In this document: piece by piece, positions 1 through 8,334 of the stretch
How positions within the stretch are numbered: position 1 is the first letter of the stretch
How the letters are laid out: the number at the start of each line of letters is the position of its first letter
DNA from: CAYOHP01 sp964403795 [NCBI: uncultured bacterium]
GTDB taxonomy: Bacteria; Muiribacteriota; UBA6191; CAZXTJ01
NCBI GenBank assembly: GCA_964403795.1
Contig: CAYOHP010000091.1
Location: 1-27,655, forward strand
DNA length: 27,655 nt
Direction: 5' to 3'
Program-made: the position numbers and the translations under genes
Notes under the pieces: generated by a model
Databases searched by the model: none
Seen by the model: only the letters and a program-made list of their open reading frames with translations
What the model was told of the DNA's origin: nothing

Positions 1-2001
1 GGTCTGGTCCACCGCGACGTGAAGCCGGGGAACGTGGTCTTGCGCGAGGACCGCGACCCGGTGCTCTGCGACTTCGGGATCGCCCGCCCGGTCGAGGGCT
101 CCACCGCCCTCACCCTCCGCGGCCTGGTCCTCGGGACCCCTCCGTACCTGGCCCCCGAGGTGATCCTGGGTGCACCTCCCGACGCGGCCGCCGACCAGTT
201 CGCCCTGGGGGTCACCCTCCATGAGCTCCGGACCGGCCGGGGCGTCTACCCGGGCGCCGGGGTCGAGGCCATCGTGGCTGCGGCCCAGGCCCCGGGACCC
301 CTCCTGGTCGCCGATCCCGGCGACCCCCTGGGCGCAGTGCTCGCCCGCTCCGTGGCCCGCGCTCCCGCCGACCGCTTCCCCGATCTCGACCGGTTCGCGG
401 CGGCCCTCGACACGCTGGAGGAAGGCCGCGAGTCCGGCGCTACCCTGGTCGTCCCGTCTCCGGGCCGGGCAGCCCCATCCCCGGCCGGGGACCCGCCCCG
501 GAGACGAGCGTTGTCCCTCGTCCTCCCCGCGCTCGCGGTCGCTGCCGGTCTCCTCCTGTGCGGGATCCCGGCAACCCGTGTGTCCGATCCGCCTACGCAG
601 GTCCGCCCCCTCCCGGCGCCGGCCGGCGAGACGGGTCCCGGCGTCGCCGCTCCCGCGGCTCGACCCGCACTCGACGACCTCCTGGTCGACATCGGCAAGC
701 CGGCAGGCCTCGAGCCATGGCTCTGGCTCGAGCCCATCCTGGAACGCGACCGGGGCCGGATGGCCGAGGCCCTCCCCGAGCTGCTCGCCCGGGCCGCCCC
801 CAGCCCGCTCGGCGATGCCCTGTCGCTGCGTCATGCGGAAATTCGCGGCCGTTGGACCTCCGCCGTCCTCGCCCTGGTGGAGAAGGGTCTCGACGCAGAT
901 CCGATCGCCACCTGGCAGGAGGGACTGCGGGCGGTCACCGCGCTGTCCACCGTGTTCTCGCTGGGCACGGGGGACGGCTACGGGGCCCGCTTCGTGACGC
1001 GATCCGGCATGCTCGCGCTGCGCGATCGGATCGAGCACGGCAGCGAGGCCTGGCGCCGGGCCTCGATGGTCCTCTTCTGGGACCTCCTGGCCCGTCGCCT
1101 CGAACTCCGACCCGATCTGAATCTCCAGGCGCTGGAACTCGCCGACCGGGCCTTCGCGGAACTCGACGACCCCACTCGCCTGCCTCCCGTCCTGGCGATG
1201 CTCGCGACCGTGGCCGTCACCCGGGCCGCCCGTTACCTCGACGGTGCCGAACGCTGTTCGCTGCTGTCCGACGATCTAGGGCCGGGCCTTCTCGCCACCG
1301 TGGCCAGAGCCCCCGACGCGCAGGACTACTGGTCCGGGCTGCTCAAGGAGGAGCTCGTGAAGCTGCGCGACTTCTACGGCATCGAGACCCCGGCGCTGCG
1401 TCTCCCGCTCGCCAACGACCGGCTGCCGCTGCGCCCCGGGGAGCCAGGAGGCGGATCGATCGGCCCCACGGTCCCCGAACCTCGGGCGCGGCGGACGATC
1501 GCGGTGGCCTGGAGGGACGGTGACGATCCGGTCCGCCCCCTCGTGCGGCAGGGTCGCGAGGCCCTGCGCCATGGCCTCGAACTGGAGTTTCCTCCCGGGT
1601 ACCCCGCGGTCCTGGTGCGGGCCCTCCCCGGAGAGGATCTGGCCGACAGGGTACAGCGCTTCCCCGCCCTTGCTTGGGAGGTCTCGCGCCGGCTGCGCGA
1701 GCTGGGTGAGGACCAACGCGAGTTCCAGGTGCTCCGCCACGCGGTCAAGGTCGCCCAGATCCACGCCCACACCGTTACCTTCCCGCGGCGGTGGTTCGGC
1801 GGCGTCCGCGCCCGGCTCCGCCTCCGTCTGCTCGAGGTCTCCCGCACCCACGACCCGGAGTCGGCCTGGCGCTCGGCGCTCGCCTGGACCGATGCGTGGC
1901 GCACCCTTCCCTCGCCCTGGACGGAATCGGAGACCTCCGCCCACCGCGACCTGGAACGCCTCCTCGCGGGATGGGGACCGCATCCCGTCTCCCGCGAGTG
2001 A
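1..2001 (+). CDS. Membrane Ser/Thr protein kinase, 3' part (5' end outside window)
   Basis: The frame is open from base 1, so the gene begins upstream. The first codons give the catalytic loop HRDVKPGNVV, followed by DFGIA (metal-binding DFG), GTPPYLAPE (activation loop/APE) and DQFALGVTLHEL (helix F), so this is the C-lobe of a Hanks-type kinase. The N-lobe (glycine loop, VAIK lysine) is missing only because of the window edge. After the kinase domain comes a Pro/Ala-rich linker, a basic RRR and a hydrophobic helix at about bases 508-570, probably a single membrane span. About 480 residues without recognisable domain follow; they are rich in Leu, Arg and Trp and look helical. By topology the kinase is cytoplasmic and the tail is outside. 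The tail would sense an unknown signal, which is inference. The gene ends 89 bases before ada on the same strand. Confidence 0.9.
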   Translation, partial: GLVHRDVKPGNVVLREDRDPVLCDFGIARPVEGSTALTLRGLVLGTPPYLAPEVILGAPPDAAADQFALGVTLHELRTGRGVYPGAGVEAIVAAAQAPGPLLVADPGDPLGAVLARSVARAPADRFPDLDRFAAALDTLEEGRESGATLVVPSPGRAAPSPAGDPPRRRALSLVLPALAVAAGLLLCGIPATRVSDPPTQVRPLPAPAGETGPGVAAPAARPALDDLLVDIGKPAGLEPWLWLEPILERDRGRMAEALPELLARAAPSPLGDALSLRHAEIRGRWTSAVLALVEKGLDADPIATWQEGLRAVTALSTVFSLGTGDGYGARFVTRSGMLALRDRIEHGSEAWRRASMVLFWDLLARRLELRPDLNLQALELADRAFAELDDPTRLPPVLAMLATVAVTRAARYLDGAERCSLLSDDLGPGLLATVARAPDAQDYWSGLLKEELVKLRDFYGIETPALRLPLANDRLPLRPGEPGGGSIGPTVPEPRARRTIAVAWRDGDDPVRPLVRQGREALRHGLELEFPPGYPAVLVRALPGEDLADRVQRFPALAWEVSRRLRELGEDQREFQVLRHAVKVAQIHAHTVTFPRRWFGGVRARLRLRLLEVSRTHDPESAWRSALAWTDAWRTLPSPWTESETSAHRDLERLLAGWGPHPVSRE

Positions 2002-2077
2002 CCTCCTGCGGGGAGTCCGGTGGCGGCTCCCGACATCGGTGTCCAGACTCCGGTGGCCGAGGTCGCCGGGTCGGACC

Positions 2078-2083
2078 TAGCCT
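2078..2083 (+). promoter_or_regulatory. Candidate -10 element (TAGCCT) of ada
   Basis: TAGCCT, preceded by C, ends 7 bases before the GTG start of ada, and no purine-rich ribosome site lies between. This places the expected transcription start at or next to the start codon, so the mRNA is probably leaderless. No convincing -35 is seen. Confidence 0.45.
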
Positions 2084-2090
2084 TGCCTCC

Positions 2091-3143
2091 GTGAGCACCA
2101 TCCGACGACCCTCCCGTTCCGAGATGCAGCGGGCCCGCCTGGCCCGGGATGCCGACTACGACGGCATCTTCTGGGTCGGCGTGAGGACCACCGGGATCTA
2201 CTGCCGGCCCTCGTGTCCGGCCCGGCCGCCGCGCGAGGAGAACGTCGTCTACCTGTTCCGCCCCGAGGCGGCCGTGGCCCAGGGCCTCAGGGCCTGCCTG
2301 CGCTGCCGACCCGCGGAGATCGAGGGCGCCGAACCGGATTGGGTCGGGAAGCTCCTCGCATGGAGCGCGTCCCGTCCGGGGCCGCGGCCCCGCGACGCCG
2401 ATCTGGTGGCGGCCGGCTTCGACCCGGTGCGGGTCCGCCGCTGGTTCCGCCGCCGCCACGGCACCACCTTCCATGCCTACCATCGGAGCCGCCGCCTCGG
2501 CGACGCGCTCCTCGAACTCAGGGGAGGATCCACCGTGCTCGATGTCGCCATGGCCCAGGGGTACTCGTCCGGGAGCGGATTCCAGGATGCCTTCGGCAAG
2601 GTCTTCGGGACCACGCCGGGTCGCGCCGACACGGTCTGCCGCTGGGTCAGGTCCCGGGTGGAGAGCCCCCTGGGCCCGCTGGAACTGGCGGCTTCCGACG
2701 CCGGCCTCTGCCTCCTCGAATTCTCCGATCGCCGTGCCCTGCCCGGCGAGCTCGCCCGACTCGAGGCCCGCTTCGGATCGCCGCCCGTGGCAGGCGAACA
2801 CCCGGTGCTCGCGGCGGCCGCCACCCAGCTCTCCGAGTACTTCGCGGGAGCGCGACGCGACTTCGACCTTCCCCTGGACCTCGCCGGGACGGCATTCCAG
2901 CGGAAGGTCTGGGACGAACTGCTCCGCATCCCCTACGGCACCACCCTCTCGTACGGGGAGCTGGCGACCCGGGTGGGATCGCCCGGGGGAGCCCGCGCCG
3001 TCGGCAGCGCCAACGGGGCGAACTGCGTGGCCATCGTGGTGCCCTGCCACCGGGTGGTCCAGGCCGACGGTACGTTGCGCGGCTACGGAGGAGGACTCTG
3101 GCGCAAGCAGCTCCTCCTGGAGCTCGAACAGTCCGGCCGGTGA
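2091..3143 (+). CDS. ada: Ada: bifunctional methylphosphotriester/O6-methylguanine-DNA methyltransferase and AraC-type regulator
   Basis: This suicide repair protein moves methyl groups from DNA phosphotriesters and O6-methylguanine to its own cysteines and, once methylated, activates repair genes. All three parts are visible. The N-terminal zinc domain has GIYCRPSCPA and CLRC. A central AraC-type helix-turn-helix reads RRRHGTTFHAYHRSRRLG followed by GYSSGSGFQDAFGKVFG. The C-terminal methyltransferase has PCHRVV, with its acceptor Cys at about residue 319. Counting from the GTG at 2091, the zinc cysteines fall at 38, 42, 69 and 72, exactly the E. coli Ada numbering, and the 350-residue length also fits. 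That supports this start over the ATG at 2124. The frame is open further upstream but lacks family similarity there. No alkB or DNA glycosylase gene is adjacent; the next gene is convergent. Confidence 0.95.
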   Translation: MSTIRRPSRSEMQRARLARDADYDGIFWVGVRTTGIYCRPSCPARPPREENVVYLFRPEAAVAQGLRACLRCRPAEIEGAEPDWVGKLLAWSASRPGPRPRDADLVAAGFDPVRVRRWFRRRHGTTFHAYHRSRRLGDALLELRGGSTVLDVAMAQGYSSGSGFQDAFGKVFGTTPGRADTVCRWVRSRVESPLGPLELAASDAGLCLLEFSDRRALPGELARLEARFGSPPVAGEHPVLAAAATQLSEYFAGARRDFDLPLDLAGTAFQRKVWDELLRIPYGTTLSYGELATRVGSPGGARAVGSANGANCVAIVVPCHRVVQADGTLRGYGGGLWRKQLLLELEQSGR

Positions 3144-3175
3144 CCCTGGGCGGCCAGCGGAGCAAGGGGGCGTCC

Positions 3176-4846
3176 TCACCGATCCCCGGGTCGCGCCGCC
3201 CCGATCCCGTACTTGCCCGGGGCGATCACTCCCTGCGGATCCACGGCGGCCTGGAGGCGTTCGACGAAGTCGCGGAGCTCCGGCGCCTCGGCGAAGACGT
3301 CGTCGGCGAAGGCCACCGAGGCCCGGTAGCGCTGGTAGCCGCGGGCCAGTGTCTCGCGGGAGAGCCGGCGGTAGAAGGCCCGCGCCCTCTCGGCGTCGAC
3401 CGGGTCCGCCTTGTCGAACGCCAGGCAGAGCAGCACCACCACCGAGCGCGGGTTGGCCATGAGCAGGCCCGCGTAGAAGTCGAAGCCGGCCTCGTGGTGC
3501 AGGGTCTCGAGCCAGCGCAGCAGCTCCTTGAGCTCCGCACCGGCCAGCGGTGCGACCGGGGCGAGGTACATGAGCCCGCAGCCGTCCCGGGCCGGATCGA
3601 CGTCGCAGGAGGGCTTCTCCGGATGGGAACGGAAGTAGGCGTGGCGGACGAAGTACTCGGTGGGCCGGCCCTCGAGCAGCGAGTGGAGGTGCGGGAGCGC
3701 CTCGAGGACTTCGGGGGAGCGGCGCAGTACCCGTCGCAGCAGGAAATCCGAGACCGCGCCCAGGATCGGCTTGTCGGCCATCCACCCGAGGACCTTCCGG
3801 ATCCCGGGAACGATCCTGGCAGTCCGGGAATCGAGGAAGACCAGCCGTCCCAGGCGTCCGAGCGATCTCCGCAGCTGACGCTTGCGGTCCGCCACCTCGC
3901 CCGGGGAACCGTATACCCCTCCCACGAAGGCCCAGGGCTGCATGCAGTACGCTTCCCGGGCCCGCTCCCGACCTCCGCGACCGAGGAACGTCTCTCCCGG
4001 CTCGCGGACCCGGTCCCACTGGGTGACGACGGTGAGGCCGGTGTAGTCGTTGAACATGTGGAGACGGGTCTGGATCACACCCCGCAGCGCCAGCTCCCGG
4101 ACCGCATCGATCATGGCCGGGAAGTCCTCGGCCCGGTCCAACCCGAAGGTGTAGGAGCAGTACGACTCCGGCTTGGGCATGAGCCAGACGCCTGCCTTGG
4201 TCACGATCCCGAAGTTCCCCTGGGAGAACAGACCCTCCAGGTAGGGCCCTACGCCCCACTTGTAGAGGCTCCAGGTCCGGCTGGACGAGAACGGACCTCC
4301 CCCGGTCCGAACCAGCCCTGCCGTGGGCGTCACGACCTCCAGGCCGCACAGGTTCCCGAAGTGGTCCCCGTAGGGCGTCTGGCCCACCCCCCTTTCCAGG
4401 GCGTTGCCGAGCACCGAGCCTTCGGGGGTGGAGTCGGTGCAGTCGGGCCAGAGCTGGGGGGCCTCCCGGTCGAGGTGCTCGGCGAGCTTCCGATACGTCA
4501 CGCCCGGCTCCACCACCGCGTAGGCGAGCTCGGTGTCCAGCTCCAGGATCCGGTCCATCCGCTCCAGGAGGACCGTGACGGTACCGGGTCTGGCCGGCGT
4601 GCGGGTGCCGTATCCCCAGTTGTTGCCCTTGCTGCAGGGCCAGAGAGGGACCCGGTGCCGGTTGGCGATCCGCACCAGCTCCCGTACCTCGTCGACGGAC
4701 CCGGGCCGGACCAGGGCCGCGGGAGGGATGGGATCCACGATGGTGGCCCGGGCCTGGGCCACCAGTTCCTCCCCCTCGGCGACCACATGCTGGCTGCCCA
4801 CCACCGAACGCATGGCGTCGAGAGCCGCTTCGATCCCGGTGGACAT
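3176..4846 (-). CDS. FAD-linked oxidase of the p-cresol methylhydroxylase / vanillyl-alcohol oxidase family
   Basis: A 556-residue flavoprotein that resembles the flavin subunit of 4-cresol dehydrogenase over its whole length. Recognisable pieces are the FAD-binding PCMH domain (KGNNWGYGTRTPARPGTVTV, YAVVEPGVTYRKLAEHL, NALERGVGQTPYGDHFGNLC), then YKWGVGPYLEGLFSQGNFGI and WLMPKPESY, and the C-terminal AVDPQGVIAPGKYGIG. Enzymes of this family oxidise para-substituted phenols such as 4-alkylphenols or vanillyl alcohol. The substrate here cannot be told. The tyrosine that carries covalent FAD in p-cresol methylhydroxylase seems to align with Asp in SCDVDPARDGCGLMYLAP, so covalent flavinylation is uncertain. 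No cytochrome c subunit gene is adjacent, which leans toward an oxidase or an unlinked electron acceptor. It has no signal peptide and converges on ada with 32 bases between. Confidence 0.85.
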   Translation of the reverse strand: MSTGIEAALDAMRSVVGSQHVVAEGEELVAQARATIVDPIPPAALVRPGSVDEVRELVRIANRHRVPLWPCSKGNNWGYGTRTPARPGTVTVLLERMDRILELDTELAYAVVEPGVTYRKLAEHLDREAPQLWPDCTDSTPEGSVLGNALERGVGQTPYGDHFGNLCGLEVVTPTAGLVRTGGGPFSSSRTWSLYKWGVGPYLEGLFSQGNFGIVTKAGVWLMPKPESYCSYTFGLDRAEDFPAMIDAVRELALRGVIQTRLHMFNDYTGLTVVTQWDRVREPGETFLGRGGRERAREAYCMQPWAFVGGVYGSPGEVADRKRQLRRSLGRLGRLVFLDSRTARIVPGIRKVLGWMADKPILGAVSDFLLRRVLRRSPEVLEALPHLHSLLEGRPTEYFVRHAYFRSHPEKPSCDVDPARDGCGLMYLAPVAPLAGAELKELLRWLETLHHEAGFDFYAGLLMANPRSVVVLLCLAFDKADPVDAERARAFYRRLSRETLARGYQRYRASVAFADDVFAEAPELRDFVERLQAAVDPQGVIAPGKYGIGAARPGDR

Positions 4847-4925
4847 GGCCGCACCTGCCGATCCGCGGTCGTCGGCCCGGACGCGACCGCCAACCGGTAG
4901 CGGGAGCCGCCACCCCGGGGCAGGA

Positions 4926-4931
4926 AACCTA
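4926..4931 (-). promoter_or_regulatory. Candidate -10 element (TAGGTT) upstream of the FAD-linked oxidase
   Basis: On the minus strand, CTAGGTT fits the CTAnnnT pattern seen at other starts in this window. It lies about 80 bases before the ATG at 4846 and implies a leader of roughly 70 bases. The rest of the 259-base gap (4847-5105) shows no gene or other feature. Confidence 0.25.
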
Positions 4932-5105
4932 GGCGAGGGAGTGCTCCTCCGGCCAGGGTCCCGGGATCCTCGGTGAGTTCCCGTACGCGACGACGGTCGG
5001 AGCCCGGGGCGGGCCGACCTGACGGAGCGGGTCCAGGAGTGCGTGGCGCGCCTGCGGGGACGCCCGGCCTCGGATCCTCATGCCTGCAGGTCGACCCTGC
5101 GCGGG

Positions 5106-5618
5106 TCAGTACGAGTACATGTCGTCGGAGACCACGTGCGGGCTCCGGGCCTTGACCCGGACCAGATCGCGGCGGATCCGTGCGGAGCCCATGTTCCACG
5201 CCTTGCCGAGGAACTCGACGGAGTTGTCCGGTACGGCTCCGGGAGTCCCGTACTTGGCGAGCACGTCCTCGAGGGCCCGGGAATAATCGGGATCGAGATC
5301 GGGCTCGTCGTCCCAGGACTCGGCGGGGATCTCGACAGGCTTGGCGGCAGCCGCGGGAGCCGCGGCCGGGCGGGCGGGAGCGGCACTCCGGGAGATCCCG
5401 GGCGCCTGGGCGGCGAGGTCCTTCACGATCTCGGCGCTGGACTTGCCGAAGGTCTTCGCCAGCCAGGCCACCGAGGAGGCCGGGACCTGTGCGACGGAGC
5501 CGTACTTGCCGAGGGTCCGCTTCAGGTTGTCGGGATAGGCGGTTCCCGGCGCTTCGGCGGCCGAGGCTCCCGGGGCGAGGGTGGAGAGGAGACAGGCAGC
5601 GAGCAGGGCACGGATCAT
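5106..5618 (-). CDS. Secreted protein with two copies of a ~37-residue module
   Basis: A 170-residue protein of unknown function. Residues 1-20 (MIRALLAACLLSTLAPGASA) are a Sec signal peptide with an ASA cleavage site. Two related segments follow: one starting LKRTLGKYGSVAQVPASSV at about residue 32, the other LEDVLAKYGTPGAVPDNSV at about residue 115. Both continue with a LxK(T/A)(F/W)xxxSAxIxxDL pattern. They are separated by an Ala/Pro-rich linker (about 78-95) and an acidic stretch (WDDEPDLDPD), so the protein looks like a duplicated small helical module on a flexible linker. The minus-strand sequence AAAGGA (5633-5628), 9 bases before the ATG, can serve as ribosome site. A weak -10 (TAGCCC, 5649-5644) lies upstream. 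I do not recognise the module. Confidence 0.75.
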   Translation of the reverse strand: MIRALLAACLLSTLAPGASAAEAPGTAYPDNLKRTLGKYGSVAQVPASSVAWLAKTFGKSSAEIVKDLAAQAPGISRSAAPARPAAAPAAAAKPVEIPAESWDDEPDLDPDYSRALEDVLAKYGTPGAVPDNSVEFLGKAWNMGSARIRRDLVRVKARSPHVVSDDMYSY

Positions 5619-5913
5619 GGAAGCGGGTCCTTTCGACGTTCCGGGGCTAGGTCCGATGGATGACCGCCCCAGCTAGCGGCCCCAAGGGGCGCCAGGGGCA
5701 ATGAAGCATGAGCCGGGGCCGGAGGAGAAGGCGGTCGGTGCCGAATCCATGCCTTCGCCGTAAGGGCGCGGCGACCTGGCCAGGGCCGAGGCGGTGGTCG
5801 GCTACCAGGTCCTCCTGGTCGGCCGCTCCCTGTCCGTGGTGCCCCGGGGTCGCCGGACCCGAGGCCCGGCTCCCGGACGTCAGGACCGTGTGCCACCCTT
5901 GAGTGGGGGACCC

Positions 5914-7068
5914 GTGTTCCCGGTCGAGCCCCGTTTCCCGGACCCCGATCCCCCCTGGCGGGACCGGTTCCTGTTTGCGGTGGGGGGCGCTGGGGTGGTG
6001 CTCGCCGGGGTGCTGCTGGCGGGGGCCGAGGGGCTGGGCCTGGTGGCCGCCGTCCGACTGCTCCCGCCCCACCACCGGGAGGTGGAGAGCCCGGTCCTGG
6101 CCCTCCTCGGCCTGACAGGGGCGGTGCTGCACCTGGTGGTCCTGCCACTGGTCCTGCCGGCCGTGACGTATCCGCTGCGGCGGCTCATGGATGGCGCCCG
6201 GGTGGGCCTGCGGCGCTACCGGGCCCGGTGCGAGCTGGCGCGGCACCGGGCCCGCCTCCCGGCCTACTTCGTCGACGGTGCCGTGCCCCGGCTGGCGTGC
6301 CGGCTGACCACAGTGGAGCGGCGCCCGCTCCCCGAGCTGGCAGATCCCCTACTTTCTCTCCTGGCCGCGGTCTCGGTCCTGGAGGCGACCCTGGCCCTGG
6401 CCACCCGCGGGGGAAGCGATTCCCTCGATGCCTTCCGCGGGCCGGGGATCCTGGTCCTGGGAGGCCTCGCGGTGGTGGCCCTCACCGGCTTCCGCCTCGA
6501 CCGGGAGCGCCGTCGCATGGCCGGCCTGGGCGTGGCAGCGACCCTGGTCCTGATCGGTGTGGCGTGTCCCGCCACCCTGTCCTGGGGGCCGGGAGCCCTG
6601 CCGGTCGTGCTGGTGGCGGTGGGGCTAGCGGCGGGGTGGGCCGGTTCCGACCCCGACCGGGACCCGGGCGCCATCCGTTCCTACCTGTTCCTCACCACCA
6701 AGGGCGTCACGGTGGTCGAGTTCAAGGGCGATCGGATGCGGGAGGGCGAGCTACCCCCCTTCCGGCCCGAACGGCTGACCCTGGAGCCGGGTCCCGGGGG
6801 GAGCCGCTGGGAGCTCTGGACGTCGGGGCTCGAGCCGCTCGTGGTGGATCCCGAGGACGGGGACCCCTCGGAGCTGGCGCGCCACCTGGCGCTGGTCGGC
6901 TCGCCGGTGCGGGTTACCGGCCAAGGAGGGATGGTCGAGCTGCGCGGCTTCTTCGGGACCCATGGCCTGGCCGCCGGGGCCCTCGGGATCGGACTCTCCG
7001 CCTACCTCCTGCTCCTGGCCGCGCCCCAGCTCGCGGAGCTCCTGGCGAGGGCCGCGCAGAGCCCGTGA
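5914..7068 (+). CDS. Polytopic membrane protein, unknown function
   Basis: About 384 residues from a GTG start at 5914. The frame is open further upstream, but that part is Arg/Pro-rich with no protein-like character, and a GGGGG ribosome-like stretch precedes the GTG. Hydrophobic segments lie at roughly residues 18-42, 60-85, 145-160, 170-185, 195-235 and 357-378. A soluble portion of about 110 residues sits between the fifth and the last. It contains SYLFLTTKGVTVVEFKGDRM and LVVDPEDGDPSELARHLALV, which look beta-rich. Gly/Leu-rich spans with basic loops suggest an inner-membrane protein. No transporter or enzyme motif is visible. It stands alone on the plus strand between minus-strand genes, so it is probably monocistronic. 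Confidence 0.7.
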   Translation: MFPVEPRFPDPDPPWRDRFLFAVGGAGVVLAGVLLAGAEGLGLVAAVRLLPPHHREVESPVLALLGLTGAVLHLVVLPLVLPAVTYPLRRLMDGARVGLRRYRARCELARHRARLPAYFVDGAVPRLACRLTTVERRPLPELADPLLSLLAAVSVLEATLALATRGGSDSLDAFRGPGILVLGGLAVVALTGFRLDRERRRMAGLGVAATLVLIGVACPATLSWGPGALPVVLVAVGLAAGWAGSDPDRDPGAIRSYLFLTTKGVTVVEFKGDRMREGELPPFRPERLTLEPGPGGSRWELWTSGLEPLVVDPEDGDPSELARHLALVGSPVRVTGQGGMVELRGFFGTHGLAAGALGIGLSAYLLLLAAPQLAELLARAAQSP

Positions 7069-7444
7069 GTCTCTCCGCAACGGCGACGGAGGCGGAGCCG
7101 CGGCAAGGGTTCGAAGGGCGGACCACAGCTCGGGGGACGAGCCACGGACTCAGTTGCCGAGCAGCCCGTTCGAGCCGGTGGCGGGACGGGCGCCGCCTCC
7201 CCGCGACGGGACCGCCGACTCCGCCGGTCGCCGGAGCACCGCGTCGGCCCGGTGGTGGGCCCTCCGCTGGAACTCCATGGAGGTCGCCAGCTCGATGTTG
7301 GCGGTGTCGAGCTGCTCCGCCAGGTAGCGGTCCACGGCCTGGCCCCATGCCTCCGGGGTGGCCCCCGGGGGGCGGAGAGCACGGAGGACCGTCGGGAGGT
7401 GCCCGGATTCCGGACCGTGGAGGTCCCGCCGGGTCGCCCGGGTC
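7069..7444. other. 376-base stretch with no firm gene
   Basis: This lies between the stop of the plus-strand membrane protein (7068) and the stop of the minus-strand NTF2-like gene (7445). Its only candidate is the small minus-strand frame at 7150-7335. I see no clear terminator, repeat or RNA structure here. Confidence 0.5.
7150..7335 (-). CDS. Doubtful small ORF, 61 residues
   Basis: It starts at a GTG. The protein-like part, beginning VDRYLAEQLDTANIELATSM and continuing EFQRRAHHRADAVLRR, would form an amphipathic helix. The C-terminus is low-complexity (Gly/Ala/Pro). The same frame remains open upstream past the stop of the neighbouring gene at 7445, with plausible residues such as PEAWGQAVDRYL just before the GTG. 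It could therefore be a detached C-terminal piece of a longer protein. No ribosome site is evident and I recognise no family. Confidence 0.3.
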   Translation of the reverse strand: MDRYLAEQLDTANIELATSMEFQRRAHHRADAVLRRPAESAVPSRGGGARPATGSNGLLGN

Positions 7445-8092
7445 TCAGCTGTCCGTCGGCTCGTCGATCCCGTGGTAGGCGCGGACCCCGAGCAGGTCGC
7501 CGCCGGGACTCCGGTCGATGGCCAGGAGACCGTGTTGGAGCGGAATGGGACGCCGACCCCAGACCCGGGTGGCGAACTCGAGGAGGACCAGGGCGCCGTC
7601 GTCGGTGCTCCGGCAGGGCTCCAGCCGGAGGCCGCCGGCGCGATGGCAGAGGATTTCCAGAGGGACCGGGAGGACCAGGCCGGGATCCGGGTCGAGGGCG
7701 GGAAGTGGACGGGTGGCGCGGGCCCGGACCCGCCGGGTGTCGTAGTAGAGGCGGAGCTGGCACAGGCGGCCGGCCTCGTCGACCTCCGCCACCGAAGCGA
7801 TCTCCAACGGTTCCAGGTCGACGTCCGGCAGGCGCAGCCGGACCTCGCGACCTACCCGTCCGGTAGCCAGCACCATCCTCCCGCCTTCCACGGATACCCG
7901 GTGGCTGGCCAACCACCTGTGGCACTCGTCCAGGAAACCCCGGATCTCGGGGTGCCCCCGGAGCCTCCCGTCGATGGGATCCCAGACCTCGGCCTCCTGG
8001 TGGAAGCGCTCCAGCACCTCGTCGACGGCCCCGACCCGCAGGCGGGACAGGATCTGGGGAGTCGGGCTCCGGGAGGTGAGGGGCGTGTCCAT
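7445..8092 (-). CDS. Probable NTF2-like (SnoaL-type) protein, 215 residues
   Basis: The N-terminal half begins with a helix (TPQILSRLRVGAVDEVLERF) and continues HQEAEVWDPIDGRLRGHPEI and RGFLDECHRWLASH. This is the usual opening of SnoaL/NTF2-like alpha+beta proteins: a helix, then VWDPIDGRLRGHPEIR. A beta-rich stretch follows (VEGGRMVLATGRV, EVRLRLPDVDLEPLEIASVAE). The second half (LVLPVPLEILCHRAGGLRLE onward) may be a second copy of the fold. Catalytic and carrier roles both occur in the family, so no specific function is given. The ATG at 8092 was chosen as the first start giving family-like sequence. No good ribosome site is seen. It lies 242 bases downstream of the frameshifted kinase, and I find nothing in that gap. 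Confidence 0.6.
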   Translation of the reverse strand: MDTPLTSRSPTPQILSRLRVGAVDEVLERFHQEAEVWDPIDGRLRGHPEIRGFLDECHRWLASHRVSVEGGRMVLATGRVGREVRLRLPDVDLEPLEIASVAEVDEAGRLCQLRLYYDTRRVRARATRPLPALDPDPGLVLPVPLEILCHRAGGLRLEPCRSTDDGALVLLEFATRVWGRRPIPLQHGLLAIDRSPGGDLLGVRAYHGIDEPTDS

Positions 8093-8334
8093 GGGGAGGA
8101 GCCCAGCATGCCACGCCTGCGGCCGAAGTCGCCCGCCGGGAGGCGGCAATCCGTCCGGCCCAACCAGCTTCCCCATCACCCCGGACCCACGAGGAAGCCC
8201 TGCATCCCAGGTGGAGCCCGAGCTCCGGTGGCAGGGGGCGGTCCCCAGCCCGGCCTGGCCGGTCCACGGGAAGCCCACCGGCACCCGGGTCAGCGACGGG
8301 AACGGGCGCTCGGGGTCGCCCCCCAGGCGTCCCT

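Noticed and set aside
1374-4913. 1179-residue open frame on the minus strand
   Set aside because: It runs antisense to the kinase tail and ada and in a wrong frame of the flavoprotein gene. It is Arg/Gly/Pro-rich with no domain, a usual artefact of very GC-rich DNA.
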